Below are positions 1-6,638 of a DNA stretch of 11,016 bases, piece by piece; the first letter of the stretch is position 1, and each line of letters opens with the position of its first letter. Under the pieces are notes generated by a model. That model was not told the DNA's origin. It saw nothing but the letters and a program-made list of their open reading frames with translations, and did not search any database. The position numbers were made by a program, and so were the translations under genes. The stretch is from Gemmobacter sp964439015 (GTDB lineage: Bacteria > Pseudomonadota > Alphaproteobacteria > Rhodobacterales > Rhodobacteraceae): positions 1-11,016 of the forward strand of contig CAYTMV010000067.1 of the NCBI GenBank assembly GCA_964439015.1, given 5' to 3'.

Positions 1-68
1 CCGAACGCCTCGGTCAGCACCACGCCCACCCGATCCCCCGCCTGAAAGACCCGCTCGGTCACCGCCAT
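1..68 (-). CDS. priA: Probable primosomal protein N' (PriA), N-terminal fragment
   Basis: Only the first 22 codons are in the window; the gene runs off the left edge. Reading leftward from an ATG at 66-68 gives MAVTERVFQAGDRVGVVL and then TEAFG. The 'AGDRVGVVLTEAFG' stretch resembles the start of PriA, where a short strand of the form RVxVLxxxPLxxxLDY opens the 3'-DNA-binding domain. PriA is the helicase that reloads DnaB at stalled forks. No helicase motif is visible because the fragment is so short, so the name rests on this wording plus my recollection that priA lies divergent to fsa/tal, DUF484 and xerC in Rhodobacterales. It could be another protein with a similar beta-strand start. Confidence 0.6.
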   Translation of the reverse strand, partial: MAVTERVFQAGDRVGVVLTEAF

Positions 69-147
69 CCCTTTCGCCCTGTCCCCCTTTGGGCTAATAC
101 GAGGGCCAAAGCGCCTGCAACCCCCGACCACACCCAAGGAGTCACGG
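69..147. promoter_or_regulatory. Divergent promoter region between priA and the transaldolase gene
   Basis: This 79-bp spacer must hold both divergent start signals. On the plus strand TAATAC (95-100) is a good -10 candidate, with a weak -35 TTTCGC at 72-77 and a 17-bp spacer. On the minus strand the same bases read TATTAG (94-99), with TTGCAG at 115-120 as a poorly spaced (15 bp) -35. A 6-bp inverted repeat, CTTTGG (87-92) and CCAAAG (106-111), brackets the -10 element. AAGGAG at 136-141, six bases before the ATG, is the transaldolase ribosome binding site and decides that start. The promoter calls are by eye only. Confidence 0.4.
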
Positions 148-801
148 ATGAAGTTCTTTGTCGATACCGCCGATGTCGAAGCCATCCGCGAATTGCACGC
201 CCTTGGCATGGTCGATGGTGTGACGACCAACCCCTCGCTGATTCTGAAATCTGGCCGCGACATCATCGAAGTCACGCGTGAGATCTGCTCGTTTGTCGAA
301 GGCCCGGTCTCGGCCGAAGTCGTGGCGCTGAGCGCCGACGCAATGATCGCCGAGGGCCGCAAGCTGGCCGAAATCGCGCCGAACATCGCCATCAAGGTGC
401 CGCTGACCTGGGACGGGTTGAAGACCTGCAAGGTGCTGTCGGGCGAAGGGCACATGGTCAACGTGACGCTGTGCTTCTCGGCCAATCAGGCGCTGGTTGC
501 CGCAAAGGCGGGGGCGACCTTCATCAGCCCGTTCATCGGCCGGCTGGATGACATCAACCTCGACGGCATGGATGTGATCGGCGACATCCGCCAGGTCTAT
601 GACAATTACGGGTTCGAGACGCAGATCCTTGCCGCCTCGATCCGCACCGTGAACCATGTGACCCAATGCGCGCTGGTGGGCGCCGACGTGATCACCGCGC
701 CCCCCGCCGTCATCAAGGCGATGGCCAGCCATCCGCTGACCGACAAGGGGCTGGACCAGTTCATGAAGGATTGGGCCAAGACCGGTCAGAAGATCCTGTA
801 A
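148..801 (+). CDS. tal: Transaldolase, TalC/Fsa family (217 aa)
   Basis: This cytosolic class I aldolase-fold enzyme should move a dihydroxyacetone unit between sugar phosphates in the non-oxidative pentose phosphate pathway. The protein starts MKFFVDTADVEAIRE and has the family's TTNPSL motif (26-31), the Schiff-base lysine in IKVPLT (K83), TLCFSANQAL (107-116) and SPFIGRLDD (127-135). Its length of 217 aa is typical of the small, decameric TalC/Fsa subgroup. Many databases call this group fructose-6-phosphate aldolase, but the residues that separate the two activities look transaldolase-like here: Glu57 (Gln59 in E. coli FsaA) and Phe129 (Tyr131 in FsaA). The start is fixed by a perfect AAGGAG six bases upstream. 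The gene stands alone on its strand and is closed by a strong terminator, so it is probably monocistronic. Confidence 0.95.
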   Translation: MKFFVDTADVEAIRELHALGMVDGVTTNPSLILKSGRDIIEVTREICSFVEGPVSAEVVALSADAMIAEGRKLAEIAPNIAIKVPLTWDGLKTCKVLSGEGHMVNVTLCFSANQALVAAKAGATFISPFIGRLDDINLDGMDVIGDIRQVYDNYGFETQILAASIRTVNHVTQCALVGADVITAPPAVIKAMASHPLTDKGLDQFMKDWAKTGQKIL

Positions 802-819
802 GTCGGCGGTTTTCTGCGG

Positions 820-846
820 AAAGGCCCCGGCTGCCGGGGCCTTTTG
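820..846 (+). terminator. Rho-independent terminator after the transaldolase gene
   Basis: A perfect 11-bp stem (AAAGGCCCCGG at 820-830 with CCGGGGCCTTT at 834-844) closes a CTG loop and runs into a short T run (TTTT at 842-845, then GCG), 18 bases after the TAA stop. The AAAA-free but A-flanked 5' arm means it works best in the plus direction. It separates the transaldolase transcript from DUF484-xerC. Confidence 0.88.
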
Positions 847-852
847 CGTTTG

Positions 853-895
853 TCTGCAAGAAATTATTGCAGAAATCACCGCCCGCCGATGTTAT
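853..895 (+). promoter_or_regulatory. Candidate promoter and palindromic operator upstream of DUF484-xerC
   Basis: A 7-bp perfect inverted repeat, TCTGCAA (853-859) and TTGCAGA (867-873), is separated by seven AT-rich bases. Its right arm supplies a possible -35 (TTGCAG, 867-872), followed after 17 bases by TGTTAT (890-895) as a possible -10. The patch is clearly richer in A and T than its surroundings and lies between the upstream terminator and the DUF484 start, which is where a promoter for the DUF484-xerC pair has to be. I cannot assign the palindrome to a known regulator. Confidence 0.4.
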
Positions 896-914
896 CGTCG
901 CCCACACCCAATAA

Positions 915-1631
915 ATGACGAGTAACCCCGTGACCGTTCTGATCGAGCAAGACCTGCGCGACCGCCTGATGGCGCAACCCGAAGCGATCCTTGAGGACCG
1001 CGATCTGATGCGTGCGCTGGTCGCCGCGAATGAGCGGGCGATGGGCTCTAACGTGGTCGACCTGCGCGGGCTGGCGATGGAGCGGCTGGAAAACCGGCTG
1101 GAGCGGCTGGAAGATACCCACCGCAACGTCATCGCCGCCGCCTATGAAAACCTTGCCGGCACCAACCTGATCCACCGCGCGATTCTCGCGATGCTGGACC
1201 CCTTGAGCTTTGAGGATTTTCTGAAAAACCTCTCGGGCGAGGTGGCGCAGGCGCTGCGGGTCGATTGCGTCAAGCTGGTGCTGGAATCGGTGCGCGGCGA
1301 GCATGAGCCCGCGTTGTCGCGTCTGGGTGAGGTGCTGTTCGTGGCGCAGCCCGGCTTCATTGAGGATTATGTGGCCGGCGACCGCAACGTGCCGCTGCGC
1401 CCCGTGACCCTGCGCCAGACCCTGCCCACCTCGGACGCGATCTATGGCGAGCGCGCGGGCTGGATCCGGTCCGAGGCGCTGATGCGGCTGGATTTCGGCA
1501 AGGGCCGCTTGCCGGGCCTTCTGGTGCTGGGCGCCGAGGATCCGCACCAGTTTCGCGCCAGCCAGGGCACCGACCTTCTGGGCTTTTTCGCTGGCGTGTT
1601 CGAGCGGACGATGCGCCGCTGGCTGTCGTGA
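915..1631 (+). CDS. DUF484 family protein (238 aa), upstream partner of xerC
   Basis: This is a soluble protein of unknown function. It has a short N-terminal helical segment (EQDLRDRLMAQPEAILEDRD), a charged, heptad-like stretch at about residues 55-72 (MERLENRLERLEDTHR) that may form a coiled coil, and a GAF-like C-terminal half ending PGLLVLGAEDP...FFAGVFERTMRRWL. This order is typical of DUF484, which sits directly before xerC in many proteobacteria (yigA in E. coli). Its TGA stop overlaps the xerC GTG start in GTGA (1628-1631), so the two are translationally coupled. The ATG at 915 has no clear ribosome binding site; a GTG at 930 (Val6) is an alternative start. The conserved linkage hints at a role with XerC, but no biochemical function is established that I know of. 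Confidence 0.85.
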   Translation: MTSNPVTVLIEQDLRDRLMAQPEAILEDRDLMRALVAANERAMGSNVVDLRGLAMERLENRLERLEDTHRNVIAAAYENLAGTNLIHRAILAMLDPLSFEDFLKNLSGEVAQALRVDCVKLVLESVRGEHEPALSRLGEVLFVAQPGFIEDYVAGDRNVPLRPVTLRQTLPTSDAIYGERAGWIRSEALMRLDFGKGRLPGLLVLGAEDPHQFRASQGTDLLGFFAGVFERTMRRWLS

Positions 1632-2554
1632 CCGCCCTCTCGGACGCCGCGCGCGACGCGCTGCAGCGGTATCTGACCGAAAAGCGCGCGCTGGAAGGCC
1701 GCGCCGATCACACGATCCGCGCCTATGCCACCGATCTGCGCGCTTGGTTGGGGTTTCTGTCCGCCTATCGCGGCGGGCCGCAGGGGCTGGCTGCCTTGGC
1801 GCAAGTGGACGCCTATGAGTTGCGCGCCTTCATGGCAGATCAGCGCGGGCGGGGCGTCTCGGCCCGCAGCCTTGCGCGGCGGCTGTCGGCGCTGCGCGGC
1901 TTTACCGGCTGGCTGGCCGAGTCGCAGGGGGCGGACGCCACTACCGTCCTGTCCGCCCGCGGCCCGAAATACCGCCGCAAGCTGCCCCGCCCGCTGTCGG
2001 TGCCCGATGCTGAAGCGGTGCTGGACAGCGTGGGCGAGGATGCCCGCAGCCCATGGATCGCCGCCCGCGATACCGCTGTCGTGACCCTGCTTTACGGTTG
2101 CGGCCTGCGAATTTCCGAGGCGCTGGGGCTGACCGGCGCCTCCCACCCCTTGCCGGAGGTGCTGCGGATCACCGGCAAGGGTGGCAAGACCCGGATCGTG
2201 CCGGTCCTGCCCGCGGCCCGTGATGCGGTGGCGGACTATGTGCGCCTCTGCCCCTGGCCGATCAGCGCCGAGGCATCCTCACCCCTGTTTCGCGGCACCC
2301 GCGGCGGTGCGCTGAACCCGCGGCTGGTGGCGCTGGTGATGGAGCGCACCCGCAACCGTCTGGGCCTGCCCGCAACCGCCACACCGCACGCCTTGCGCCA
2401 CAGCTTTGCCACGCATCTGCTGGCGGCCGGCGGCGACCTGCGCGCGATTCAGGAGCTGCTGGGCCATGCCTCGCTTTCCACGACGCAGGCTTATACCGCC
2501 GTGGATGCCGCCCGACTGATGGAGGCCTATCGCGCCGCCCATCCGCGGGCGTGA
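1628..2554 (+). CDS. xerC: Tyrosine recombinase XerC (308 aa)
   Basis: XerC acts with XerD at the chromosomal dif site, next to the division septum, to resolve chromosome dimers under FtsK control. The N-terminal SAM-like core-binding domain covers roughly residues 8-105, and the catalytic domain follows from about 120. All six catalytic residues can be read: R161 (GLRISEAL), K184 (ITGKGGKTR), H254 and R257 (HALRHSFATH), H280 (LLGHASLS) and nucleophile Y289 (TQAYT). The length is normal for XerC. The GTG start overlaps the upstream DUF484 stop by 4 bases, and that linkage favours XerC over XerD or a mobile-element integrase. There are no flanking att-like repeats or cargo genes, so it is a housekeeping recombinase. 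Confidence 0.93.
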   Translation: MTALSDAARDALQRYLTEKRALEGRADHTIRAYATDLRAWLGFLSAYRGGPQGLAALAQVDAYELRAFMADQRGRGVSARSLARRLSALRGFTGWLAESQGADATTVLSARGPKYRRKLPRPLSVPDAEAVLDSVGEDARSPWIAARDTAVVTLLYGCGLRISEALGLTGASHPLPEVLRITGKGGKTRIVPVLPAARDAVADYVRLCPWPISAEASSPLFRGTRGGALNPRLVALVMERTRNRLGLPATATPHALRHSFATHLLAAGGDLRAIQELLGHASLSTTQAYTAVDAARLMEAYRAAHPRA

Positions 2555-2594
2555 CAGGGTTTGCAGCCGATCACACGTTTTCGTTGCGTTTTGC

Positions 2595-2617
2595 GCGGCC
2601 TTGCGGCATGAGGCCGC
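2595..2617 (+). promoter_or_regulatory. Hairpin covering the phosphatidylcholine synthase ribosome binding site
   Basis: GCGGCCT (2595-2601) and AGGCCGC (2611-2617) form a perfect 7-bp GC-rich stem with a 9-base loop, ending one base before the pcs ATG (2619). The GAGG ribosome binding site (2610-2613) lies mostly in the 3' arm, so the folded form would hide it. There is no T run, so an intrinsic terminator for xerC is unlikely. Whether the hairpin controls translation is inference. Confidence 0.4.
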
Positions 2618-2618
2618 C

Positions 2619-3323
2619 ATGACCCTGCGCCTCAAAGCCCTGTTCGTTCACCTGTTCACCGCAACCGGTGCCGTTTTGTCCATGCTGGCCATGTTGGCCG
2701 CCGTCGATGGCAAGTGGGACTTGATGTTCCTCTGGCTGGTCGTGGCGCTGTTTGTCGACGGGGTCGATGGCCCATTGGCGCGCCGCTATCAGGTCAAGAC
2801 CAACTGGCCCACCTATGACGGGCATCTGCTGGACCTGATCATTGATTATCTGACCTATGTGTTCATCCCGGCCTTCGCGCTGTTCAAATCCGGGTTGCTG
2901 CCGGGCTGGACCGGCTGGATGGCGATCATCGCCATCACCTATGGCTCGGTGATCTATTTCGTCGACACGCGGATGAAGACGAAAGACTGGTCCTTTGCCG
3001 GCTTTCCGGCCTGTTGGAACATGGTGGTGCTGGTGATGTTTGCCCTGCAACCGCCGAAGGAGGTGATCCTTGCGGTGGTGATCGCGCTGGCGGTGGCGAT
3101 GTTCACCAACCTCAAGTTCATCCACCCCACCCGCACCGCGCGCTGGCACCGGCTGAACCTCGGCATGGCGCTGGGCTGGACCTTCTTTGCCGGCTGGGCG
3201 GCCTGGGTGGACTTTCATCCGGCCAGCTGGGCGCATTGGGGCCTGGTCGTGACCTCGGTCTACCTGACCTTTGCCGGCATCGCCCAGCAGATCATTCCCG
3301 AACGGCACGCGACCGACGCCTGA
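2619..3323 (+). CDS. pcs: Phosphatidylcholine synthase, CDP-alcohol phosphatidyltransferase family (234 aa)
   Basis: This integral inner-membrane enzyme should condense CDP-diacylglycerol with free choline to give phosphatidylcholine and CMP, the one-step route found in many alphaproteobacteria. The CDP-alcohol phosphotransferase signature is complete: D47xxD50G51xxA54R55, then after 12 residues G68xxxD72xxxD76. The 12-residue spacing is longer than in Pgs or Pss enzymes and, as I recall, marks the Pcs subgroup. Several hydrophobic segments of about 20 residues follow, consistent with a polytopic protein, and HLFTATGAVLSMLA near the start is typical. I chose the ATG at 2619 because GAGG (2610-2613) precedes it; an in-frame TTG at 2601 would add six unlikely residues. 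It lies 64 bases after xerC and may be co-transcribed with it. It converges on ileS. Confidence 0.87.
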   Translation: MTLRLKALFVHLFTATGAVLSMLAMLAAVDGKWDLMFLWLVVALFVDGVDGPLARRYQVKTNWPTYDGHLLDLIIDYLTYVFIPAFALFKSGLLPGWTGWMAIIAITYGSVIYFVDTRMKTKDWSFAGFPACWNMVVLVMFALQPPKEVILAVVIALAVAMFTNLKFIHPTRTARWHRLNLGMALGWTFFAGWAAWVDFHPASWAHWGLVVTSVYLTFAGIAQQIIPERHATDA

Positions 3324-3341
3324 AGCCCGACGCCTGAAGCC
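3313..3341. repeat. 14-bp tandem direct repeat spanning the pcs stop codon
   Basis: CGACGCCTGAAGCC occurs twice back to back (3314-3327 and 3328-3341), and the period-14 match starts one base earlier. The TGA inside the first copy is the pcs stop. The TGA in the second copy is out of frame. This looks like a local slippage duplication in non-coding DNA. Confidence 0.9.
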
Positions 3342-3458
3342 TGAGACCGCGAAGCCGATCGCGGCCAGTGCGCCCGCGATCAACGCGACGTGACCGAGCC
3401 GGATGCCCTCGACAGCCAGGATCACGGGCGCGCGGCATCGTCGCTCTGCCGGAAGACG

Positions 3459-3478
3459 GGCGGGCCTTGCGGCCCGCC
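3459..3478 (-). terminator. GC hairpin between convergent pcs and ileS, likely terminator
   Basis: GGCGGGCC (3459-3466) and GGCCCGCC (3471-3478) form a perfect 8-bp stem with a 4-base loop. Read on the minus strand, the loop is GCAA, a stable GNRA tetraloop, and the stem is followed by CGTCTTCC, a poor but pyrimidine-rich tail. It sits 21 bases past the ileS stop, the expected place for an ileS terminator, and could also stop transcripts from pcs. The lack of a true U tract keeps confidence moderate. Confidence 0.5.
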
Positions 3479-3499
3479 GCGCGCGCGGCCCAAGTCGTT

Positions 3500-6490
3500 T
3501 CAGCCCAGCGCGTCGTTGCAGCGTTTGCAGGTCTGCGGGTGCTTGTGGCTGCCCACATCCGGCAGGATCTGCCAGCAGCGGGCGCATTTTTCGCCCTCGG
3601 CGGTCTCGAACACCACCGCCACACCAGGCACTTCCGGCAGGCGGAAGGCCTCGTTCGGGGCCGGGTCTGCGGTCAGCTGGATGTCCGAGGTGATGCAGAT
3701 CTCTGCAAATGGCAGCGATTTCAGCACCGCCAGCAAGGCACCCTCCTCGACATGCACCACAGGTGCCGCCTCAAGGCTGGCGCCGATCACCTTGGCGGTG
3801 CGCTGCACCTCCAGCGCGGCGGTCACGGCGCGGCGGGCCTGGCGCAGGGCGGCCCAACGCTCGGCCAGCGCCGGGTTCAGCCATTCCGCCGGGGTTTGGG
3901 GCATGTCCTCCAGATGGATCGACGCCCCTGCCTCCGGGTGACGGCACAGCCAGACCTCTTCCATGGTGAAGACGAGGATCGGCGCCAGCCAGCAGGTCAG
4001 CCGCTGGAACAGGATATCCAGCACCGTCCGCGCGGCGCGGCGGCGCAGGCTGTCGGGCGTATCGCAATACAGCGCGTCCTTGCGGATGTCGAAATAGAAG
4101 GCCGAAAGATCCGAGGTGCAGAAGGTGAACAGCTTCTGGAACACGCCCTGGAAGTCATAGGCGGCATAGCCCGCGCGCACCTCCTGATCCAGTTCGGCCA
4201 GACGGTGCAGCACCCAACGCTCCAACTCGGGCATCTGCGCGGGCTCGATCCGTTCGGCCGCGTCGAAGCCGGACAGGTTGCCCAGCAGGAAGCGCATGGT
4301 ATTGCGCAGCCGGCGATAGCTGTCGGCCACGCCCTTCAGGATCTCTTTGCCGATGCGCAGGTCGACGGTGTAATCGCTCAGCGCCACCCACAGCCGCAGG
4401 ATATCGGCGCCGTATTCGTCGATCACCTGCTGGGGGGCCACGGTATTGCCCAGCGACTTGGACATTTTCATGCCCTTTTCGTCGAGGGTAAAGCCGTGGG
4501 TCAGCACACCGCGATAGGGCGCGCGGCCCTTGGTGCCGCAGGCCTGCAGCATGGACGAGTGGAACCAGCCGCGATGCTGGTCGGTGCCTTCCAGATAGAG
4601 GTCCGCCAGACCATCCGCCGTGCCATCCGCCCGATCGCGCAGCACAAAGGCATGGGTCGAGCCCGAGTCGAACCACACGTCCAGCACGTCAAAGACCTGA
4701 TCATAGGCCTCCGGATCGACAATCCCGGCCAGAATCTTTTCCTTGAAGCCCGGCACATACCAGACATCCGCGCCCTCGGCCTCGAAGGCGGCAGAGATGC
4801 GGGCGTTGACCTGCGCGTTGCGCAGCAGGAAGTCGGGGTCCGTGGGCCGCGCGCCTTTTTTGGTAAAGCAGGTCAGCGGCACGCCCCAGGCGCGCTGGCG
4901 CGACAGCACCCAGTCCGGGCGCGCCTCGATCATCGAATGCAGGCGGTTCTTGCCACTGACGGGCGTGAAGGTCACCAGCTCTTCGATGGATTTCAGCGCG
5001 CGCGCGCGGATGGTCTCGCCATACTGGCCCATGCCATCGTCCAGCTTGTGGTCGATCGCGGCAAACCATTGCGGGGTGTTGCGATAGATCACCGGCGCCT
5101 TCGACCGCCAGGAGTGCGGGTAGGAGTGTTTCAGCTTGCCCTTGGCAAACAGAGCGCCAGCGGCGGCCATCGCCTTGATATTGCTGACATTGGCCGGACC
5201 TTCCTTGCCATCGGGCAGGATGATGTGCTGACCGCCGAACAGCGGCAGATCGGCGCGATAGCTGCCGTCCGCCTCGACGTTATAAGTCATCGGCAGGCCG
5301 AATTTCAGCCCCATCTGATAGTCGTCATCGCCATGGCTGGGCGCGGTATGGACAAAGCCGGTGCCTGCGTCGTCGGTGACGTGATCGCCGGGCAGCAGCG
5401 GGACGGGGTAGTCCCACTCGCCCGCGCCGCCCTCGATCCCGGCATAGGGGTGGGCCAGCGCCACGCCGTCAAAGGCGCTGGTCGGCATATCCGCCACGCG
5501 GGTATAGCCCGTCACCTTGGCCGAAGCCATCACGCCCTCGGCCAGCTTGTCGGCCAGCACCAGCACTTCGCCCACTTGCGCCGTGGCATTCTCGGCCACC
5601 GCATCCACGCGGTACGCGCCATAAGCAATGGCCGGGTTGAAAGCCACCGCGCGGTTCTGCGGGATGGTCCAGGGCGTCGTGGTCCAGATCACGACCGAAG
5701 TGCCCTCCAACAACATGCGGTTTTGTAGATTCCGCTCAGCTCTTTCAGTTACGACTTCAATGGGCTCGGGATCACCACCGACCAAAGGACTGCGTTCGCG
5801 AGCAAATTTCGTTGGTTTAAACCGAACCCAGACCATATGGCTGGTATGGTCGTGATACTCCACCTCGGCCTCGGCCAGCGCGGTCTTTTCGACGGGCGAC
5901 CACATCACGGGCTTGGAGCCCTGATAGAGGCTGCCATTCATCAGGAATTTCATGAATTCCTCGGCGATCACCGCCTCGGCGTGGTAATCCATGGTCAGAT
6001 AGGGGTCGGCCCAATTGCCGGTGACGCCCAGACGCTTGAACTCTTCGCGCTGCACGTCGATCCAGCCCTCGGCGAACTTGCGGCACTCCTGACGGAAGGC
6101 CACCACGTCCACGTCATCCTTGTTCAGACCCTTGGCGCGATACTGTTCCTCGATCTTCCATTCGATCGGCAGGCCGTGGCAGTCCCAGCCCGGCACATAG
6201 CGCGCGTCATGGCCCAGCATCTGCTGGCTGCGCACGATGAAATCCTTGAGGATCTTGTTCAGCGCGTGGCCGATATGCAGGTTGCCATTGGCATAGGGCG
6301 GGCCGTCATGCAGCGTGAAGGGCTTGCGCGGGGCCGCCTTGGCCTTGTCGCGCAGCCGGTCATAGATGCCGATCTCTTCCCAGCGGGCCAGCCAGCCCGG
6401 CTCGCGCTGCGGCAGGCCCGCGCGCATCGGAAAATCGGTTTCGGGCAGGAAAACGGGGTATTTCAGGTCTTCAGGCGTGTCGGCGCACAT
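3500..6490 (-). CDS. ileS: Isoleucyl-tRNA synthetase (996 aa)
   Basis: This class Ia synthetase charges tRNA-Ile in the cytosol. Landmarks in order: HIGH at 72-75 (GNLHIGHALNKILKD), GWDCHGLPIEW (101-111), the CP1 editing domain with WTTTPWTIPQNRA (269-281) and GTGFVHTAPSHGDDDY (376-391), DVWFDSGSTHAF (604-615), KMSKS at 675-679, an anticodon-binding domain, and a C-terminal zinc ribbon with C969, C972, C988 and C991. The HIGH motif context and zinc ribbon mark the bacterial IleRS1 type, normally sensitive to mupirocin. All catalytic motifs are intact. The protein is longer than the 938-aa E. coli enzyme, partly because of a low-GC insert at residues 225-264. The ATG at 6488-6490 follows GAGG (complement of 6500-6503) at 9 bases and gives the usual N-terminus leading to ETDFPMRAGLPQREP. 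Confidence 0.97.
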   Translation of the reverse strand: MCADTPEDLKYPVFLPETDFPMRAGLPQREPGWLARWEEIGIYDRLRDKAKAAPRKPFTLHDGPPYANGNLHIGHALNKILKDFIVRSQQMLGHDARYVPGWDCHGLPIEWKIEEQYRAKGLNKDDVDVVAFRQECRKFAEGWIDVQREEFKRLGVTGNWADPYLTMDYHAEAVIAEEFMKFLMNGSLYQGSKPVMWSPVEKTALAEAEVEYHDHTSHMVWVRFKPTKFARERSPLVGGDPEPIEVVTERAERNLQNRMLLEGTSVVIWTTTPWTIPQNRAVAFNPAIAYGAYRVDAVAENATAQVGEVLVLADKLAEGVMASAKVTGYTRVADMPTSAFDGVALAHPYAGIEGGAGEWDYPVPLLPGDHVTDDAGTGFVHTAPSHGDDDYQMGLKFGLPMTYNVEADGSYRADLPLFGGQHIILPDGKEGPANVSNIKAMAAAGALFAKGKLKHSYPHSWRSKAPVIYRNTPQWFAAIDHKLDDGMGQYGETIRARALKSIEELVTFTPVSGKNRLHSMIEARPDWVLSRQRAWGVPLTCFTKKGARPTDPDFLLRNAQVNARISAAFEAEGADVWYVPGFKEKILAGIVDPEAYDQVFDVLDVWFDSGSTHAFVLRDRADGTADGLADLYLEGTDQHRGWFHSSMLQACGTKGRAPYRGVLTHGFTLDEKGMKMSKSLGNTVAPQQVIDEYGADILRLWVALSDYTVDLRIGKEILKGVADSYRRLRNTMRFLLGNLSGFDAAERIEPAQMPELERWVLHRLAELDQEVRAGYAAYDFQGVFQKLFTFCTSDLSAFYFDIRKDALYCDTPDSLRRRAARTVLDILFQRLTCWLAPILVFTMEEVWLCRHPEAGASIHLEDMPQTPAEWLNPALAERWAALRQARRAVTAALEVQRTAKVIGASLEAAPVVHVEEGALLAVLKSLPFAEICITSDIQLTADPAPNEAFRLPEVPGVAVVFETAEGEKCARCWQILPDVGSHKHPQTCKRCNDALG
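5699..5818 (-). other. Low-GC, codon-atypical insert within the IleRS CP1 region
   Basis: This stretch encodes IleRS residues 225-264, between EYHDHTSHMVWVRF and SVVIWTTTPWT. By hand count GC is about 50% over 120 bases (about 40% in 5721-5760 and 30% in 5801-5820), against 60-67% in the 60-base blocks on either side. It uses codons rare in its neighbours: AGA, CTA, GTA, ACT, AAA, TTT. The reading frame stays open. From memory, E. coli IleRS has about 21 residues between the same two anchors, whereas here there are 40. The added residues are polar and charged, as expected of a surface loop. Confidence 0.65.
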
Positions 6491-6548
6491 GCGTTGCGTC
6501 CTCGGATATGTGGTCGGATAAGCCCGGGCGTGGCGGGCGGAATGTCAG

Positions 6549-6586
6549 ATTACCCGGCGCCTCGATCAGAGCGCCGGGCCGGTAAT
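6549..6586 (-). promoter_or_regulatory. Long hairpin in the ileS leader
   Basis: On the minus strand an outer ATTA/TAAT pairing encloses an inner 8-bp stem, CCCGGCGC with GCGCCGGG, around a 10-base loop; a 4-base bulge on the 5' side separates the two parts. The structure ends about 58 bases before the ileS ATG and inside the presumed 5' untranslated region. It lacks a following U run, so it is not a standard intrinsic terminator. The 5' arm begins exactly at an isoleucine codon of a mini-ORF. Confidence 0.45.
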
Positions 6587-6616
6587 TCGCAGGGTGAGGC
6601 TGGCAGGCTGTCGCAT
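6566..6616 (-). CDS. Candidate leader mini-ORF upstream of ileS (16 aa)
   Basis: Reading leftward from an ATG at 6614-6616 gives MRQPASLTLRITGPAL and a TGA stop that falls in the loop of the leader hairpin. AAGGG lies about six bases before the ATG, a reasonable ribosome binding site. The ORF starts about 20 bases after the predicted ileS promoter and overlaps the 5' half of the hairpin, the arrangement seen in transcription attenuators. It has only one isoleucine codon (ATT), fewer than a classic amino-acid-sensing leader, so chance is a real alternative. Confidence 0.3.
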   Translation of the reverse strand: MRQPASLTLRITGPAL

Positions 6617-6638
6617 CTTTGCCCTTTGGTCTTGCGGC

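Noticed and set aside
1628..2554. Tyrosine recombinase as a sign of a mobile element
   Set aside because: Its coupling to DUF484, standard XerC length and intact core-gene surroundings point to chromosomal XerC. No att-like repeats, tRNA target or cargo are seen.
3324..3425. Minus-strand frame with a transmembrane-like stretch (VALIAGALAAIGFAVSGF)
   Set aside because: It would start at a GTG with no ribosome binding site, and its frame has no stop until deep inside pcs antisense. It could be a gene remnant, but nothing positive supports it.
3368..5728. A 786-codon open frame on the plus strand opposite ileS
   Set aside because: It lies wholly antisense to most of ileS, which has all its catalytic motifs. 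Its composition (rich in Arg, Gly, His and Gln) is the usual shadow of a GC-rich gene, and no domain is recognisable.
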